Of a stretch of 64,000 nt of DNA, positions 1 to 8,741 are shown in pieces. Position 1 is the first letter of the stretch; each line of letters begins with the position of its first letter. The notes under the pieces are model-generated. The model was not told the origin of the DNA. It did no database searches and saw only the letters and a list, made by a program, of their open reading frames with translations. Source of the stretch: Sinomonas atrocyanea (GTDB lineage: Bacteria > Actinomycetota > Actinomycetes > Actinomycetales > Micrococcaceae); contig NZ_JAUSRH010000016.1 in NCBI RefSeq assembly GCF_030811715.1, forward strand, positions 1 through 64,000. Direction: 5' to 3'. The translations under genes and the position numbers were made by a program.

Positions 1-174
1 TCTCTGGGGGGGGTGGGGGGGGGGTACCCCACTTAGCTCCACCACGCGCCCGGCCCCGTTGCGGCCCCGTTGCCCGTGGGGTTGCTTGGGGGGGGGCCCT
101 GGCCGGCGTGTCCGCGCCGCCCCCGCCCGCCGTCGTGCGCTGGCGCGGGCGGGTCCTCGCCGGGACCCTGTCCT
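1..174. other. G-tract-rich left edge, no gene seen
   Basis: No coding sequence is supported here. The first 25 bases contain runs of eight and ten G separated by a single T, followed by TACCCC. Positions 51-61 and 62-72 are a perfect 11-bp tandem repeat (cggccccgttg). Another G run lies at about 88-96. The stretch lies downstream of the last gene of the suf operon (minus strand). It could be a genuine G-quadruplex-prone intergenic region or low-quality sequence at a contig end; the window alone cannot decide. Confidence 0.5.
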
Positions 175-504
175 CTAGATGTTGAAGCCGAGGGCGCGCA
201 TCTGGTCGCGCCCGTCCTCGGTGATCCGCTCGGGACCCCAGGGCGGCATCCACACCCAGTTGAGGCGCCACTCGTCGACAACGCCGTCGAGGACCTTGCC
301 GACCTGCTCTTCGAGGATGTCCGTGAGCGGGCATGCGGCGGTCGTGAGCGTCATGCTGATCAGCAGCGCCCCGTCCTCGCCGTACTCGAGCCCATAGACG
401 AGCCCCAGGTCCACGACGTTGACGCCGAGCTCGGGGTCGATCACGTCCTTGAGACGCTCCTCGACGTCCTCGAGCGATGTCGGTGCGGGCTGGATCTCTG
501 TCAT
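175..504 (-). CDS. sufT: DUF59 / SufT-like metal-sulfur cluster assembly factor
   Basis: A 109-residue MIP18/DUF59 (PaaD-like) protein, a cytosolic factor that helps mature Fe-S proteins. The family core is visible: DPELGVNVVDLGLVYG near residues 23-38, and the conserved cysteine in TTAACPL near residues 54-60. The ATG at 504 was chosen because the family alignment begins there and a GGAAGG-like ribosome binding site precedes it; the open frame extends further upstream but reads as low-complexity Ser/Arg/Pro. It is the last gene of the suf operon, 40 bp after sufC. In many actinobacteria sufS and sufU lie between sufC and this gene; here both are missing. Function is inferred from family and operon position. 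Confidence 0.88.
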   Translation of the reverse strand: MTEIQPAPTSLEDVEERLKDVIDPELGVNVVDLGLVYGLEYGEDGALLISMTLTTAACPLTDILEEQVGKVLDGVVDEWRLNWVWMPPWGPERITEDGRDQMRALGFNI

Positions 505-544
505 CACTGCCTTCCCAGTGTCGAAGTGGTGGCCGTGGCCCGAA

Positions 545-1321
545 TCAGGCCGTGGCGGTCGCGGAGCCGGCGCCGGTGAGGTAGCGGTCGTAGCCCTCGT
601 CCTCGAGGCGGTCGGCGAGCTCCGGGCCGCCCTGCTCGGCAATGCGGCCGTCCACGAACACGTGCACGAACTGCGGCTTGATGTAGCGCAGGATCCGCGT
701 GTAGTGGGTGATGAGGAGCGTGCCCATGTTGCCCTCGGCGTGGGCGCGGTTGACGCCCTCCGAGACAACCTTGAGGGCGTCGACGTCGAGGCCGGAATCG
801 GTCTCGTCGAGGATCGCGAACTTCGGCTTGAACAGCTCGAGCTGGAGGATCTCGACGCGCTTCTTCTCGCCGCCGGAGAAGCCCTCGTTGACGTTGCGCT
901 GGGCGAAGTCCGCGTCGATGCGCAGCTGCTCCATGGCCGCCTTGACGTCCTTGGTCCAGTGGCGGATGGCGGGGGCCTCGCCGTCGATCGCGGTCTTCGC
1001 GGTCCGCAGGAAGTTCGTCATGGTGACGCCCGGGATCTCCACCGGGTACTGCATCGCGAGGAACAGGCCCGCGCGGGCGCGCTCGTCCACGCTCATCGCG
1101 AGGACGTCCTCGCCGTCGAGCGTGATCGAGCCCGACGTGACGGTGTAGCGGGGGTGGCCCGCGATCGTCGAGGCGAGGGTGGACTTGCCGGAGCCGTTCG
1201 GGCCCATGATCGCGTGGGTCTCCCCCGTCTTCACGGTGAGGGTGACGCCCTTGAGGATCTCCTTGACGCCCTGCTCCGTCTCGATCGAGACGTGCAGGTC
1301 CTTGATCTCCAGTGTCGACAT
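545..1321 (-). CDS. sufC: Fe-S cluster assembly ATPase SufC
   Basis: A 258-residue ABC-type ATPase that drives the SufBCD scaffold, where Fe-S clusters are built in the cytosol. Walker A is GPNGSGKST (residues 40-48), the signature is SGGEKKR (149-155) and Walker B is FAILDE (168-173), followed by the TDSGLD loop typical of SufC. The length is normal for the family. The ATG follows an AGGAG ribosome binding site 8 nt upstream. It sits 48 bp after sufD on the same strand. Unlike transporter ATPases it has no membrane partner nearby; its partners are SufB and SufD upstream. Confidence 0.97.
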   Translation of the reverse strand: MSTLEIKDLHVSIETEQGVKEILKGVTLTVKTGETHAIMGPNGSGKSTLASTIAGHPRYTVTSGSITLDGEDVLAMSVDERARAGLFLAMQYPVEIPGVTMTNFLRTAKTAIDGEAPAIRHWTKDVKAAMEQLRIDADFAQRNVNEGFSGGEKKRVEILQLELFKPKFAILDETDSGLDVDALKVVSEGVNRAHAEGNMGTLLITHYTRILRYIKPQFVHVFVDGRIAEQGGPELADRLEDEGYDRYLTGAGSATATA

Positions 1322-1369
1322 GTGTGTTCTCCTACTGCCCGGCGGGCCGGGCTGTACTAAAGGTCGTTG

Positions 1370-2656
1370 TCAGTTGTCGCCGGCTTCGAGCTCGCGCTCG
1401 ACGGCCTCGGTCAGGTGGTCTTCGATGCCCTGGACACCGATCTTCTGGATGATCTCGTTCAGGAAGCCGCGCACCACGAGCCGGCGGGCCACATCCTCGG
1501 GGATGCCGCGCGCCATGAGGTAGAACAGGTGCTCGTCGTCGAAGCGGCCGGTCGCGCTCGCGTGCCCGGCGCCCTCGATGAGGCCGGTCTCGATCTCGAG
1601 GTTCGGCACGGAGTCCGCGCGGCAGCCGTCGGTGAGGACCAGGTTCTGGTTCTTCTCGTAGCTGTCGGTGCCCTCGGCCTGCTTCTGGATCAGCACGTCG
1701 CCGACCCACACCGTGCGCGCATCCTTGCCCTGCAGCGCGCCCTTGTACAGGACGTTCGAGACGCAGTTCGGCTGGGCGTGGTCCACATAGGTGCGGTGCT
1801 CGAGGTGCTGGCCGGCGTCGGCGAAGTAGAGGCCGTAGAGCTCGACCTCGCCGCCGGGCGCCGCGAACCGGGCCGTGGGGGTCATGCGGACGAGCGAGCC
1901 GCCCAGGCTCACCACGATGTGCTTCAGGTGCGCGTCGCGGCCCACCTTGACCTGCTGGCTCGAGGCGTGCACCGAGGTGTCGGTCCACTCCTGAAGGGTC
2001 ACGACCGTGAGGTCGGCGCCGTCCTCCAGGACGATCTCGACGTTCTCGGACACGACCGCCTCGCCCACGTGGTTGAGCACGACGACGCCGCGGGAGCCCT
2101 GCTCCGCGATGACCACGAGGTGCTGCGCGGCAGGGGCGGAGCCCGCTCCGGTCAGGGTCACGAGGACCCGGTCCGCCAGCTCGGCACCCGCGGGCACCGT
2201 GACGACGGTGGCTTCGCTGAAGTGCGCCCACGCGTTGGCCGAGACGCGGTCCTCGGGGATGCCGGCCGAGCCGATGCGGGCGTCGTCGCGGCCCACCGTC
2301 TCGACGCGGACCTGCTCGGGCCCCTCGACGGCAACGGCCGGGGCCGCGCCGTCCAGCGCCGCGGTGTGCAGGCCGCCGAGCCGCTTGAGCGGCGTGAACC
2401 GCCACTCTTCCTCGGTGCCCTTGAGGACGGGGAAGTCCTCGAGCCGGTAGGAGGTGAGGCGGCCTGCGCGCGAGCTGTCCGGGATGCCGTAGCCCCCGCC
2501 GTGCGAGTGCGCCTTCGCGGCGGCCCCGCCCAGCGGCGAGGTCTGCCCGGCGGGCTCGAGCGGGGTCAGGCTCTCGCCCTCCTCCGTGAGCCCGGGGATC
2601 GACGGGGTGCCGATGCGGGCCTTCTCTGCGGTCTTCTCTTCGGTCATCTCAGTCAT
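1370..2656 (-). CDS. sufD: Fe-S cluster assembly protein SufD
   Basis: A 428-residue SufB/SufD-family beta-helix protein forming the SufBC2D scaffold. The N-terminal third is variable and Gly/Ala-rich. The C-terminal half carries the family pattern: GRFDDEHLFYLMARGIPEDVARRLVVRGF, quoted here only by its key elements FDDEHLFYLMARG and VVRGF, near residues 365-400. The start ATG overlaps the sufB stop as TGATG, which implies translational coupling. The histidine of the SufD C-terminal region (DHAQPNC segment, near residue 290) is retained. It is in one operon with sufB and sufC. Confidence 0.95.
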   Translation of the reverse strand: MTEMTEEKTAEKARIGTPSIPGLTEEGESLTPLEPAGQTSPLGGAAAKAHSHGGGYGIPDSSRAGRLTSYRLEDFPVLKGTEEEWRFTPLKRLGGLHTAALDGAAPAVAVEGPEQVRVETVGRDDARIGSAGIPEDRVSANAWAHFSEATVVTVPAGAELADRVLVTLTGAGSAPAAQHLVVIAEQGSRGVVVLNHVGEAVVSENVEIVLEDGADLTVVTLQEWTDTSVHASSQQVKVGRDAHLKHIVVSLGGSLVRMTPTARFAAPGGEVELYGLYFADAGQHLEHRTYVDHAQPNCVSNVLYKGALQGKDARTVWVGDVLIQKQAEGTDSYEKNQNLVLTDGCRADSVPNLEIETGLIEGAGHASATGRFDDEHLFYLMARGIPEDVARRLVVRGFLNEIIQKIGVQGIEDHLTEAVERELEAGDN

Positions 2657-4143
2657 CAGCCGACGGACCCTTCCATCTGCAGTTCGATCAGGCGGTTCAG
2701 CTCGAGGGCGTACTCCATCGGGAGCTCGCGGGCGATCGGCTCGATGAAGCCGCGCACGATCATCGCCATCGCCTCGTCCTCGGGCAGGCCGCGGGACATG
2801 AGGTAGAAGAGCTGCTCCTCGGACACCCGCGAGACGGTCGCCTCGTGGCCCAGCACGACGTCGTCCTCGCGGATGTCGATGTACGGGTAGGTGTCCGAGC
2901 GGGAGATCGTGTCGACGAGCAGCGCGTCGCAGCGGACCGTGTTGGCGGAGTGCTTGGCGCCCTCGCGGACCTGGACGAGGCCGCGGTACGCCGCACGGCC
3001 GCCGCCGCGGGCCACGGACTTGGACACGATCGAGGACTTGGTGTTCGGCGCGATGTGGACCATCTTCGAGCCGGTGTCCTGGTGCTGGCCCTCGCCGGCG
3101 AACGCGATCGAGAGCGTCTCACCCTTGGCGTGCTCGCCCACGAGGTAGACGGCCGGGTACTTCATGGTGACCTTCGAGCCGATGTTGCCGTCGATCCACT
3201 CCATCGTCGCGCCCTCGTGGCAGATGGCGCGCTTGGTGACGAGGTTGTAGACGTTGTTCGACCAGTTCTGGATGGTCGTGTAGCGCACGCGGGCGCCCTT
3301 CTTCACGACGATCTCGACGACGGCCGAGTGCAGCGAGTCGGACGTGTAGATCGGGGCCGTGCAGCCCTCGATGTAGTGGACGTAGGAGTCCTCGTCCGCG
3401 ATGATGAGCGTCCGCTCGAACTGGCCCATGTTCTCCGTGTTGATGCGGAAGTAGGCCTGCAGCGGGATCTCGACGTGGACGCCCTTGGGGACGTACACGA
3501 ACGAGCCGCCGGACCAGACGGCCGTGTTGAGGGAGGCGAACTTGTTGTCGCCCACCGGGATCACGGTGCCGAAGTACTCCTGGAAGAACTCCGGGTGCTC
3601 CTTGAGCGCGGTGTCCGTGTCGAGGAAGATCACGCCCTGCTTCTCCAGGTCCTCACGGATCTGGTGGTACACGACCTCGGACTCGTACTGGGCCGCGACG
3701 CCCGCCACGAGGCGGGAGCGCTCCGCCTCCGGGATGCCCAGCTTCTCGTAGGTGTTGCGGATGTCCTCGGGCAGGTCCTCCCACGAGGCGGCCTGCTTCT
3801 CCGTGGAGCGGACGAAGTACTTGATGTTGTCGAAGTCGATCCCGGACAGGTCCGCGCCCCACAGCGGCATGGGCTTGCGGTCGAAGTACTTCAGGCCCTT
3901 CAGGCGCGTCTCGAGCATCCACTCGGGCTCGCCCTTCTTGGCGGAGATATCCCGGACCACGTCCTCGTTGAGGCCGCGGCGCGCGTTCGCGCCGGCGTCG
4001 TCCTTGTCGGCCCATCCGTACTCGTACGTGCCGATCCCGTGGAGCTCGGGGTTCTTCTCCAGGATCTCCGCGATCACCGTGGACCCGGCGCCGGCCTGGC
4101 CCCCGGCCGTCGCGGCGCGGTTCTCAGCTAATTGATCCGTCAT
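2656..4143 (-). CDS. sufB: Fe-S cluster assembly scaffold protein SufB
   Basis: A 495-residue SufB, the scaffold subunit on which the cluster is assembled. Landmarks are an N-terminal [14 protein letters not shown] motif, a central beta-helix with EGCTAPIY, and a C-terminal RCDALLVD and [16 protein letters not shown], which contain the conserved Cys and the metal-site His/Glu region. The start ATG at 4143 overlaps the sufR stop (ATGA). The frame is open a further 28 codons upstream, but that stretch lies inside sufR and is not conserved-looking. Promoter activity is probably supplied by the sufR promoter, so expression would follow SufR control. Confidence 0.96.
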   Translation of the reverse strand: MTDQLAENRAATAGGQAGAGSTVIAEILEKNPELHGIGTYEYGWADKDDAGANARRGLNEDVVRDISAKKGEPEWMLETRLKGLKYFDRKPMPLWGADLSGIDFDNIKYFVRSTEKQAASWEDLPEDIRNTYEKLGIPEAERSRLVAGVAAQYESEVVYHQIREDLEKQGVIFLDTDTALKEHPEFFQEYFGTVIPVGDNKFASLNTAVWSGGSFVYVPKGVHVEIPLQAYFRINTENMGQFERTLIIADEDSYVHYIEGCTAPIYTSDSLHSAVVEIVVKKGARVRYTTIQNWSNNVYNLVTKRAICHEGATMEWIDGNIGSKVTMKYPAVYLVGEHAKGETLSIAFAGEGQHQDTGSKMVHIAPNTKSSIVSKSVARGGGRAAYRGLVQVREGAKHSANTVRCDALLVDTISRSDTYPYIDIREDDVVLGHEATVSRVSEEQLFYLMSRGLPEDEAMAMIVRGFIEPIARELPMEYALELNRLIELQMEGSVG

Positions 4144-4889
4144 CACGGCCTCTCTTGCTGGTTGGTTGCGGTCTCCGCGCCGGGCAGCCTCAGCTGGCCC
4201 CGCCCGGTAGGAATGTGGGTCGTGCACACGTGCCCGCCCTGCGCGAGGGTCGAGAGCCGGCGGACGTCCACGCCGAGGAGGCGTGAGAACGCGGCCGTCT
4301 CGCTGTCGCAGAAGACGGGGAATTCCGCGGCGAGCTCCTGCACGGGGCAGTGCCCCTGGCAGAGCTGGACGCTCCCCAGGTGGGCCGGAAGCGGCGCCTT
4401 GCCCTGCACGGAGGCGGCGGAGGCGACGAAGCCGTCCGCCGTGAGCGCCTCGGCGAGGGCCCGCGCCCGCGCCGCGATGTCCTCGCCCGCTGCGTCCACG
4501 AGCGGCTGGTAGCGCCTCTCCATGGCCGCGAAGCGCTCATGGGCGAAGTCCTCGACGGCCCCGGGGCCGCCGAGCTCGCCGAGCCGCTCGAGGGCCTTGC
4601 GGGCGATCGCGAGGTAGTCGTCGCCGATCGTGGACTGGCCCCTCGAGGTCAGCACGTACCGCCGGGCGGGACGGCCAGCACCGACGCCGGAGGTCGCGAC
4701 CCGCTTGACCTCCACGACGCCGGCCTCGGTGAGGGCGTCGAGGTGGCGGCGGACCGCGGCGGGCGTGACGTTGAGCATCTCGCCCAGCTCCGCCGCGCTG
4801 ACAGGCCCGTGCTCGAGGACTGCGCTGAGGACACGGTCCCGCGTGCGGTCCTCAGCATCGGCCCGGGCATCGGGCTTCGAAGAGGTCAC
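4143..4889 (-). CDS. sufR: SufR-type Fe-S-sensing transcriptional regulator
   Basis: A 248-residue winged-helix regulator at the head of the suf operon. The HTH is near residues 30-56 ([20 protein letters not shown]) and the wing ends in [10 protein letters not shown]. Three cysteines, C177, C181 and C194, follow the spacing C-x3-C-x12-C. From memory this matches the cluster ligands of mycobacterial SufR, so it probably binds a cluster and represses suf when clusters are sufficient. The GTG at 4889 was chosen because the family N-terminus begins there; no clear ribosome binding site or TANNNT element precedes it, so the start is the least certain point. The stop overlaps the sufB start. Confidence 0.9.
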   Translation of the reverse strand: MTSSKPDARADAEDRTRDRVLSAVLEHGPVSAAELGEMLNVTPAAVRRHLDALTEAGVVEVKRVATSGVGAGRPARRYVLTSRGQSTIGDDYLAIARKALERLGELGGPGAVEDFAHERFAAMERRYQPLVDAAGEDIAARARALAEALTADGFVASAASVQGKAPLPAHLGSVQLCQGHCPVQELAAEFPVFCDSETAAFSRLLGVDVRRLSTLAQGGHVCTTHIPTGRGQLRLPGAETATNQQERP

Positions 4890-5023
4890 GGAATACACAA
4901 GACAATCATTGCCTAATATCCAGCGGGTCTCCAGTAAGGAGATGCTTATCACGCCCTCGGCGGACACGGCAGGGCCGCCCGGCGGCGCCGGCCCGCTCAC
5001 AGGGAACGCACTACTACCTTGCG

Positions 5024-5029
5024 TAGAAT
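5024..5029 (+). promoter_or_regulatory. -10 element TAGAAT of the ABC exporter operon
   Basis: TAGAAT ends 6 nt before the GTG at 5036 and no ribosome binding site lies between, the layout of an actinobacterial leaderless transcript. No good -35 hexamer is visible 17 bp upstream. Confidence 0.6.
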
Positions 5030-5035
5030 GGGCGG

Positions 5036-6040
5036 GTGCTACAGACCGGTACTCCCTGCCTCGAAATAGAAGGCCTGGTGAAGGACGTCGGCCCCCTCCC
5101 CTCTCTCGAAGGCCGCATGAAGAGGGTGCTGGCAGGAGTCGACCTCACGGCGAACGCCGGTGAGATCACCGTGATCCTGGGCGTCAACGGCGCCGGGAAG
5201 ACGACCACCCTCGAGTGCGCGCAGGGCCTGCAGAGGCGCACCGCCGGCGTCGTCCGCCTCCTCGGCGAGGACCCCGAGAAGGCCGACGCCGCGCTGCGCG
5301 CCCGCGTGGGCATCATGCTGCAGGAGGGCGGCCTGCCCCCCGCCGCGCGGCCGCTCGCCCTGCTCGCGCACGTCGCCGGCATGTACACGGACCCGCGCCC
5401 CGTCGGCGAGCTGGCCGAGCGGCTCGGGATCCATGAGTTCGCCTCCACCACGATCCGGCGCCTCTCCGGCGGCCAGAAGCAGCGGGTCGCCCTCGCGGCC
5501 GCGCTCATCGGGAGGCCCGAGGTCGTCTTCCTCGACGAGCCCAGCGCCGGCCTCGACCCGCAGTCCCGCCAGCTCGTGGTGGACCTCATCGACGAACTGC
5601 GCCGTGACGGCCTCGGGGTCATCCTCACGACCCATCTCCTCGACGACGCGGAGCGCCTCGCCGACGTGGTCCACATCCTCGACCGGGGCCGGGTGGTGAC
5701 GAGCGGCACCGTCGGGGAGATCCTGGCCGGCCGTGAGGGCACCCGGTCGCGGCTCACGCTGCGGGCGCGGCCAGGCCTCGACCTCGCGGCGGCGTTCGCC
5801 GGCCGCACTGGCCAGGGCCCGGAGGTCACGGTCACCGAGGCCTCCGCCGGCCACTACACGGTCGCCGGCGAGCTCACCCCGGCAGACCTCCTCGCCGTCG
5901 CGCAGTGGCTCCACGCGCGGGACATCATGCCGGCCTCGCTCGAGCTCGGCACCGCCAACCTCCAGGACGTCTTCCTCTCCATCGCCGCCGAGTCCGCGGC
6001 CGAGGACGAGGGTGCCCGGCCCGGCGGGAGGGCCGCATGA
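5036..6040 (+). CDS. ABC transporter ATP-binding protein
   Basis: A 334-residue exporter-type nucleotide-binding subunit. Walker A is GVNGAGKT (residues 49-56), the signature LSGGQKQR (143-150), and Walker B VVFLDEPSAGLD (163-174), with the H-loop histidine in TTHLLDDAE. A C-terminal extension of about 100 residues follows, as in DrrA/CcmA-like proteins. The N-terminus carries an unusual insertion (about residues 16-30) between the first strand and Walker A. Its stop overlaps the permease start (ATGA), and the operon ends with ctaA. Substrate is unknown; co-transcription with heme A synthase suggests a role in cytochrome oxidase or heme handling, which is inference only. Start: GTG with a leaderless -10 at 5024-5029. 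Confidence 0.9.
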   Translation: MLQTGTPCLEIEGLVKDVGPLPSLEGRMKRVLAGVDLTANAGEITVILGVNGAGKTTTLECAQGLQRRTAGVVRLLGEDPEKADAALRARVGIMLQEGGLPPAARPLALLAHVAGMYTDPRPVGELAERLGIHEFASTTIRRLSGGQKQRVALAAALIGRPEVVFLDEPSAGLDPQSRQLVVDLIDELRRDGLGVILTTHLLDDAERLADVVHILDRGRVVTSGTVGEILAGREGTRSRLTLRARPGLDLAAAFAGRTGQGPEVTVTEASAGHYTVAGELTPADLLAVAQWLHARDIMPASLELGTANLQDVFLSIAAESAAEDEGARPGGRAA

Positions 6041-6780
6041 GCGCCGCCGCAGGGCTCACGCGCCGCGTCTGGCAGCAGGGCCGGTACGAGACGGCCGCGA
6101 TGCTGCGCAACGGCGAGCAGCTGACGCTCATGATCGTCCTGCCGATCCTCGCGCTTGTCGGCCTCACCGTCACGCCCGTCCTCGACGGGCTGGGACCGAG
6201 CCGGATCGCCGTCGCCGCGCCGGGCGTGCTCGCCCTGTGCACCATGAGCGTCGGGTTCACCGGCCAGGGCATCGCGACGGGGTTCGACCGCCGCTACGGC
6301 GTGCTCCGCTTCCTCTCGACCACGCCGCTCGGCCGCGGCGGACTCATCGCGGGAAAGGTCCTCGCGGTCCTGGTGGTCCTCGCCGTCCAGGTCGTCGTCA
6401 TCGGCGGCGTCGCGCTCACCCTCGGCTGGCGGCCCGGCGCCCTCGGGGTCCTCCTCGGGCTGCCGCTCCTGGCCCTGGGCGCCGCCGCGTTCACCGCCCT
6501 CGGCCTGCTCATCGCCGGCACTGCCCGGCCGGAGGCCACGCTCGCGGTGACCAACCTCGTGTGGATCCTCCTCGGCGTCCTCGGCGGGATCGTCCTGCCC
6601 GTCCAGCGGGTGCCGGCCGCCCTGGCCCCCGTGGTCGGATTCCTCCCCTCCGGAGCGCTCGGCGACGCCGTGCGCTCGGCCTTCCTCGAAGGCTCCCTGA
6701 ATGTCCCTGCCGCCGCCGTGCTCCTGACGTGGACCGTGCTCGCCGGCGCCGCCGCCACCCGCTGGTTCCGATGGAGCTGA
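6037..6780 (+). CDS. ABC-2 type transporter permease
   Basis: A 247-residue integral membrane protein with about six hydrophobic segments and the ABC-2 permease layout: a cytosolic N-terminus ending in LRNGEQLTLMIVLPIL, then a long central loop with FDRRYGVLRFLSTTPLGR, the coupling-helix motif of this family. The ATG at 6037 overlaps the stop of the ATPase gene, so the two are coupled and form one exporter. ctaA starts 4 bp after its stop. The substrate cannot be read from the sequence. Confidence 0.9.
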   Translation: MSAAAGLTRRVWQQGRYETAAMLRNGEQLTLMIVLPILALVGLTVTPVLDGLGPSRIAVAAPGVLALCTMSVGFTGQGIATGFDRRYGVLRFLSTTPLGRGGLIAGKVLAVLVVLAVQVVVIGGVALTLGWRPGALGVLLGLPLLALGAAAFTALGLLIAGTARPEATLAVTNLVWILLGVLGGIVLPVQRVPAALAPVVGFLPSGALGDAVRSAFLEGSLNVPAAAVLLTWTVLAGAAATRWFRWS

Positions 6781-6784
6781 AACC

Positions 6785-7714
6785 ATGACAGACACCGCAC
6801 TGACACGCCTCACCGCCCGGCTCCCCCGGGAGGTGGACGGCCGCATCCGCGCCATGGCGATCGCCTCCTTGGTCGGGCAGATCGTGCTCATCCTCACCGG
6901 CGGCGCCGTACGCCTGACCTCCTCCGGGCTCGGCTGCCCCACGTGGCCCCGCTGCACCGCAGAGTCCATCACCACCACGCCGGAGATGGGGGTGCACGGA
7001 ATCATCGAGTTCGGCAACCGGCTCCTGACGTTCGCGCTCACGGCCGTCGCGGTCCTCATGCTGGTGATGCTGTGGAACCTGCGCAAGGAGCGCAAGGACC
7101 TGTTCTGGCTCGCCGTCGGGCTGCTCGCCAGCGTTCCCGCGCAGGCGATCATCGGCGGGATCACCGTGCTGACGCACCTGAACCCCTGGGTGGTCGGGCT
7201 GCACTTCCTGGTCTCGATGGCCCTCGTGGTCCTGTCGATGCTCCTCGTCAACCGGGCCTATGGGCGCACCGGCCGCTTCATGGACAGGGTGCACCCGGCC
7301 CTGCCGGGCTCGATGGCGCCGGCCATGCTCGCCACGACGGTGGCCACGGCCGCGGCGGTGGTCCTGGGGGTCACCGTCACCGGTGCGGGCCCGCACGCAG
7401 GCGACGCCAACGCGCCGCGCAACGGGCTCGACTGGGACCTGTTCTCGCACATCCACGCCGTCCCCGCGTACCTCGTGCTCTTCGGGGCCCTCTTCGCCGT
7501 CGTCGCCACCTTGGGCCGCCGGATCAAGGGCTCCTTCCGCAACGGCGTGCTCGCCCTCCTCGGCCTGACAGTCCTGCAGGCCGCCCTCGGGATCACCCAG
7601 TACTACACGGGCATCCCGGCGCTCCTCGTCGCAGCGCACATGCTCGTCTCGGCGCTCCTCATGGCCGCGGCAGTGAATGCGGCCGACGTCGCCAGGCACA
7701 GCCCCACGGCGTAG
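6785..7714 (+). CDS. ctaA: Heme A synthase CtaA (COX15 family)
   Basis: A 309-residue membrane protein that oxidises the C8 methyl of heme O to make heme A for aa3-type cytochrome oxidase. It shows eight hydrophobic segments. A cysteine pair, C51 and C57 (CPTWPRC), lies in the first extracytoplasmic loop. The four heme-ligand histidines are in GVHGIIEFGNR (H71), GLHFLVS (H140), HIHAVPAY and AAHMLVSA. It is the last gene of the ABC exporter operon and converges on ctaB, whose product makes its substrate. A strong hairpin separates them. Confidence 0.95.
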   Translation: MTDTALTRLTARLPREVDGRIRAMAIASLVGQIVLILTGGAVRLTSSGLGCPTWPRCTAESITTTPEMGVHGIIEFGNRLLTFALTAVAVLMLVMLWNLRKERKDLFWLAVGLLASVPAQAIIGGITVLTHLNPWVVGLHFLVSMALVVLSMLLVNRAYGRTGRFMDRVHPALPGSMAPAMLATTVATAAAVVLGVTVTGAGPHAGDANAPRNGLDWDLFSHIHAVPAYLVLFGALFAVVATLGRRIKGSFRNGVLALLGLTVLQAALGITQYYTGIPALLVAAHMLVSALLMAAAVNAADVARHSPTA

Positions 7715-7740
7715 TCCCCAGTCCGCTTCTTCTGCGCCGA

Positions 7741-7787
7741 GACAGCGAGAGGCCCGCAGCATCGAGTGCTGCGGGCCTCTCGCTGTC
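7741..7787. terminator. Bidirectional terminator hairpin between ctaA and ctaB
   Basis: A perfect 21-bp inverted repeat (7741-7761 with 7767-7787) with a 5-nt loop, placed between convergent genes. It has no long T tract, as is common in high-GC actinobacteria. Confidence 0.88.
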
Positions 7788-7793
7788 TCCGGT

Positions 7794-8741
7794 TCAGCCC
7801 AGGAGCGGGCCCCCCACGAAGGGGTCCACGGCAAGGGCCAGGAAGAGCAGCGTGAGGTAGCTGATGGAGCCGTGGAAGACCTTCATCGCCTTCTTGTCCT
7901 GGATCTCCTCGCGCTGCGCGCGGGCATAGAGCGCGTGCGACTCGTACAGGAACCATGCCCCCGAGGCGAGCGCAGTGAGGGTGTACACCCACCCGGCGTG
8001 GCCGAGCGGGACGAGCAGGAGCGAGGCCATCACCATCGCCCACGCGTACAGGACGACCTGCACGGCGACGATCTTCGCCCCCGCCACCGCGCCCAGCATC
8101 GGCACCTGCGCATTGCGGTAGTCCTCGCCGTACCGCATGGACAGCGGCCAGTAGTGCGGCGGGGTCCACAGGAAGATCACCAGGAAGAGGATGACCGCGG
8201 GCCACTCGATCGTGTTCGTGACGGCGGACCACGCGATGAGCACCGGGAAGCAGCCGGCGGCTCCGCCCCAGACGATGTTCTGGGCAGTCCTGCGCTTGAG
8301 GACGAGCGTGTAGACCACGACATAGAAGAAGATCGCGCCGGCGCCGAGCACGGCCGAGAGCGGGTTCGCTCCGAACCACAGGATGGCGAGCGATGCGATG
8401 CCCAGGACCCAGGAGAAGACGAGCGCCTCCCGCGGCGTCACCTCTCCGGTCACGAGCGGGCGGTTCTCAGTGCGGCGCATCAGCCGATCGATGTCCCGGT
8501 CGATGTAGCAGTTGAACGCACCGGCACTCCCCGCGGCGAACGCCCCGCCCACCAGGGTGGCAATGATGAGGCCGATCGACGGGAAGCCGCGTTCGGCGTA
8601 GATCATGGTCGGCAGCGTGCTCACGAGCAGCAGCTCGATGACCCGGGGCTTGGTGAGGGCGACGTACGCCTTGATCTTGCGGCGCAGGCCGAGCTTCGCT
8701 GGCCTGGACGGTGCTGTGGCGGGGGCGTCTGCTGTGCTCAC
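7794..8741 (-). CDS. ctaB: Protoheme IX farnesyltransferase CtaB (heme O synthase)
   Basis: A 315-residue UbiA-family membrane prenyltransferase that adds a farnesyl group to protoheme to give heme O. The first Asp-rich motif is N77-CYI-D81-RDI-D85 in the loop after TM2, as in the COX10 family, followed by [11 protein letters not shown]. About nine hydrophobic segments follow, and the second loop contains [20 protein letters not shown] (quoted to show the family motif). The start is GTG at 8741. A TATCAT hexamer at 8805-8810 (minus) could be its -10, giving a leader of roughly 55 nt. Confidence 0.95.
   Translation of the reverse strand: MSTADAPATAPSRPAKLGLRRKIKAYVALTKPRVIELLLVSTLPTMIYAERGFPSIGLIIATLVGGAFAAGSAGAFNCYIDRDIDRLMRRTENRPLVTGEVTPREALVFSWVLGIASLAILWFGANPLSAVLGAGAIFFYVVVYTLVLKRRTAQNIVWGGAAGCFPVLIAWSAVTNTIEWPAVILFLVIFLWTPPHYWPLSMRYGEDYRNAQVPMLGAVAGAKIVAVQVVLYAWAMVMASLLLVPLGHAGWVYTLTALASGAWFLYESHALYARAQREEIQDKKAMKVFHGSISYLTLLFLALAVDPFVGGPLLG

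Noticed and set aside
4903-4919. CAATCATTG palindrome and TAATAT hexamer upstream of sufR
   Set aside because: The arms are only 4 bp and do not extend, and the hexamer is not at a useful distance from either gene, so a SufR operator or promoter cannot be claimed.
4890-5000. A longer N-terminus for SufR starting at 5000
   Set aside because: The extra 37 residues do not resemble family N-termini and would run into the divergent promoter of the ABC operon.
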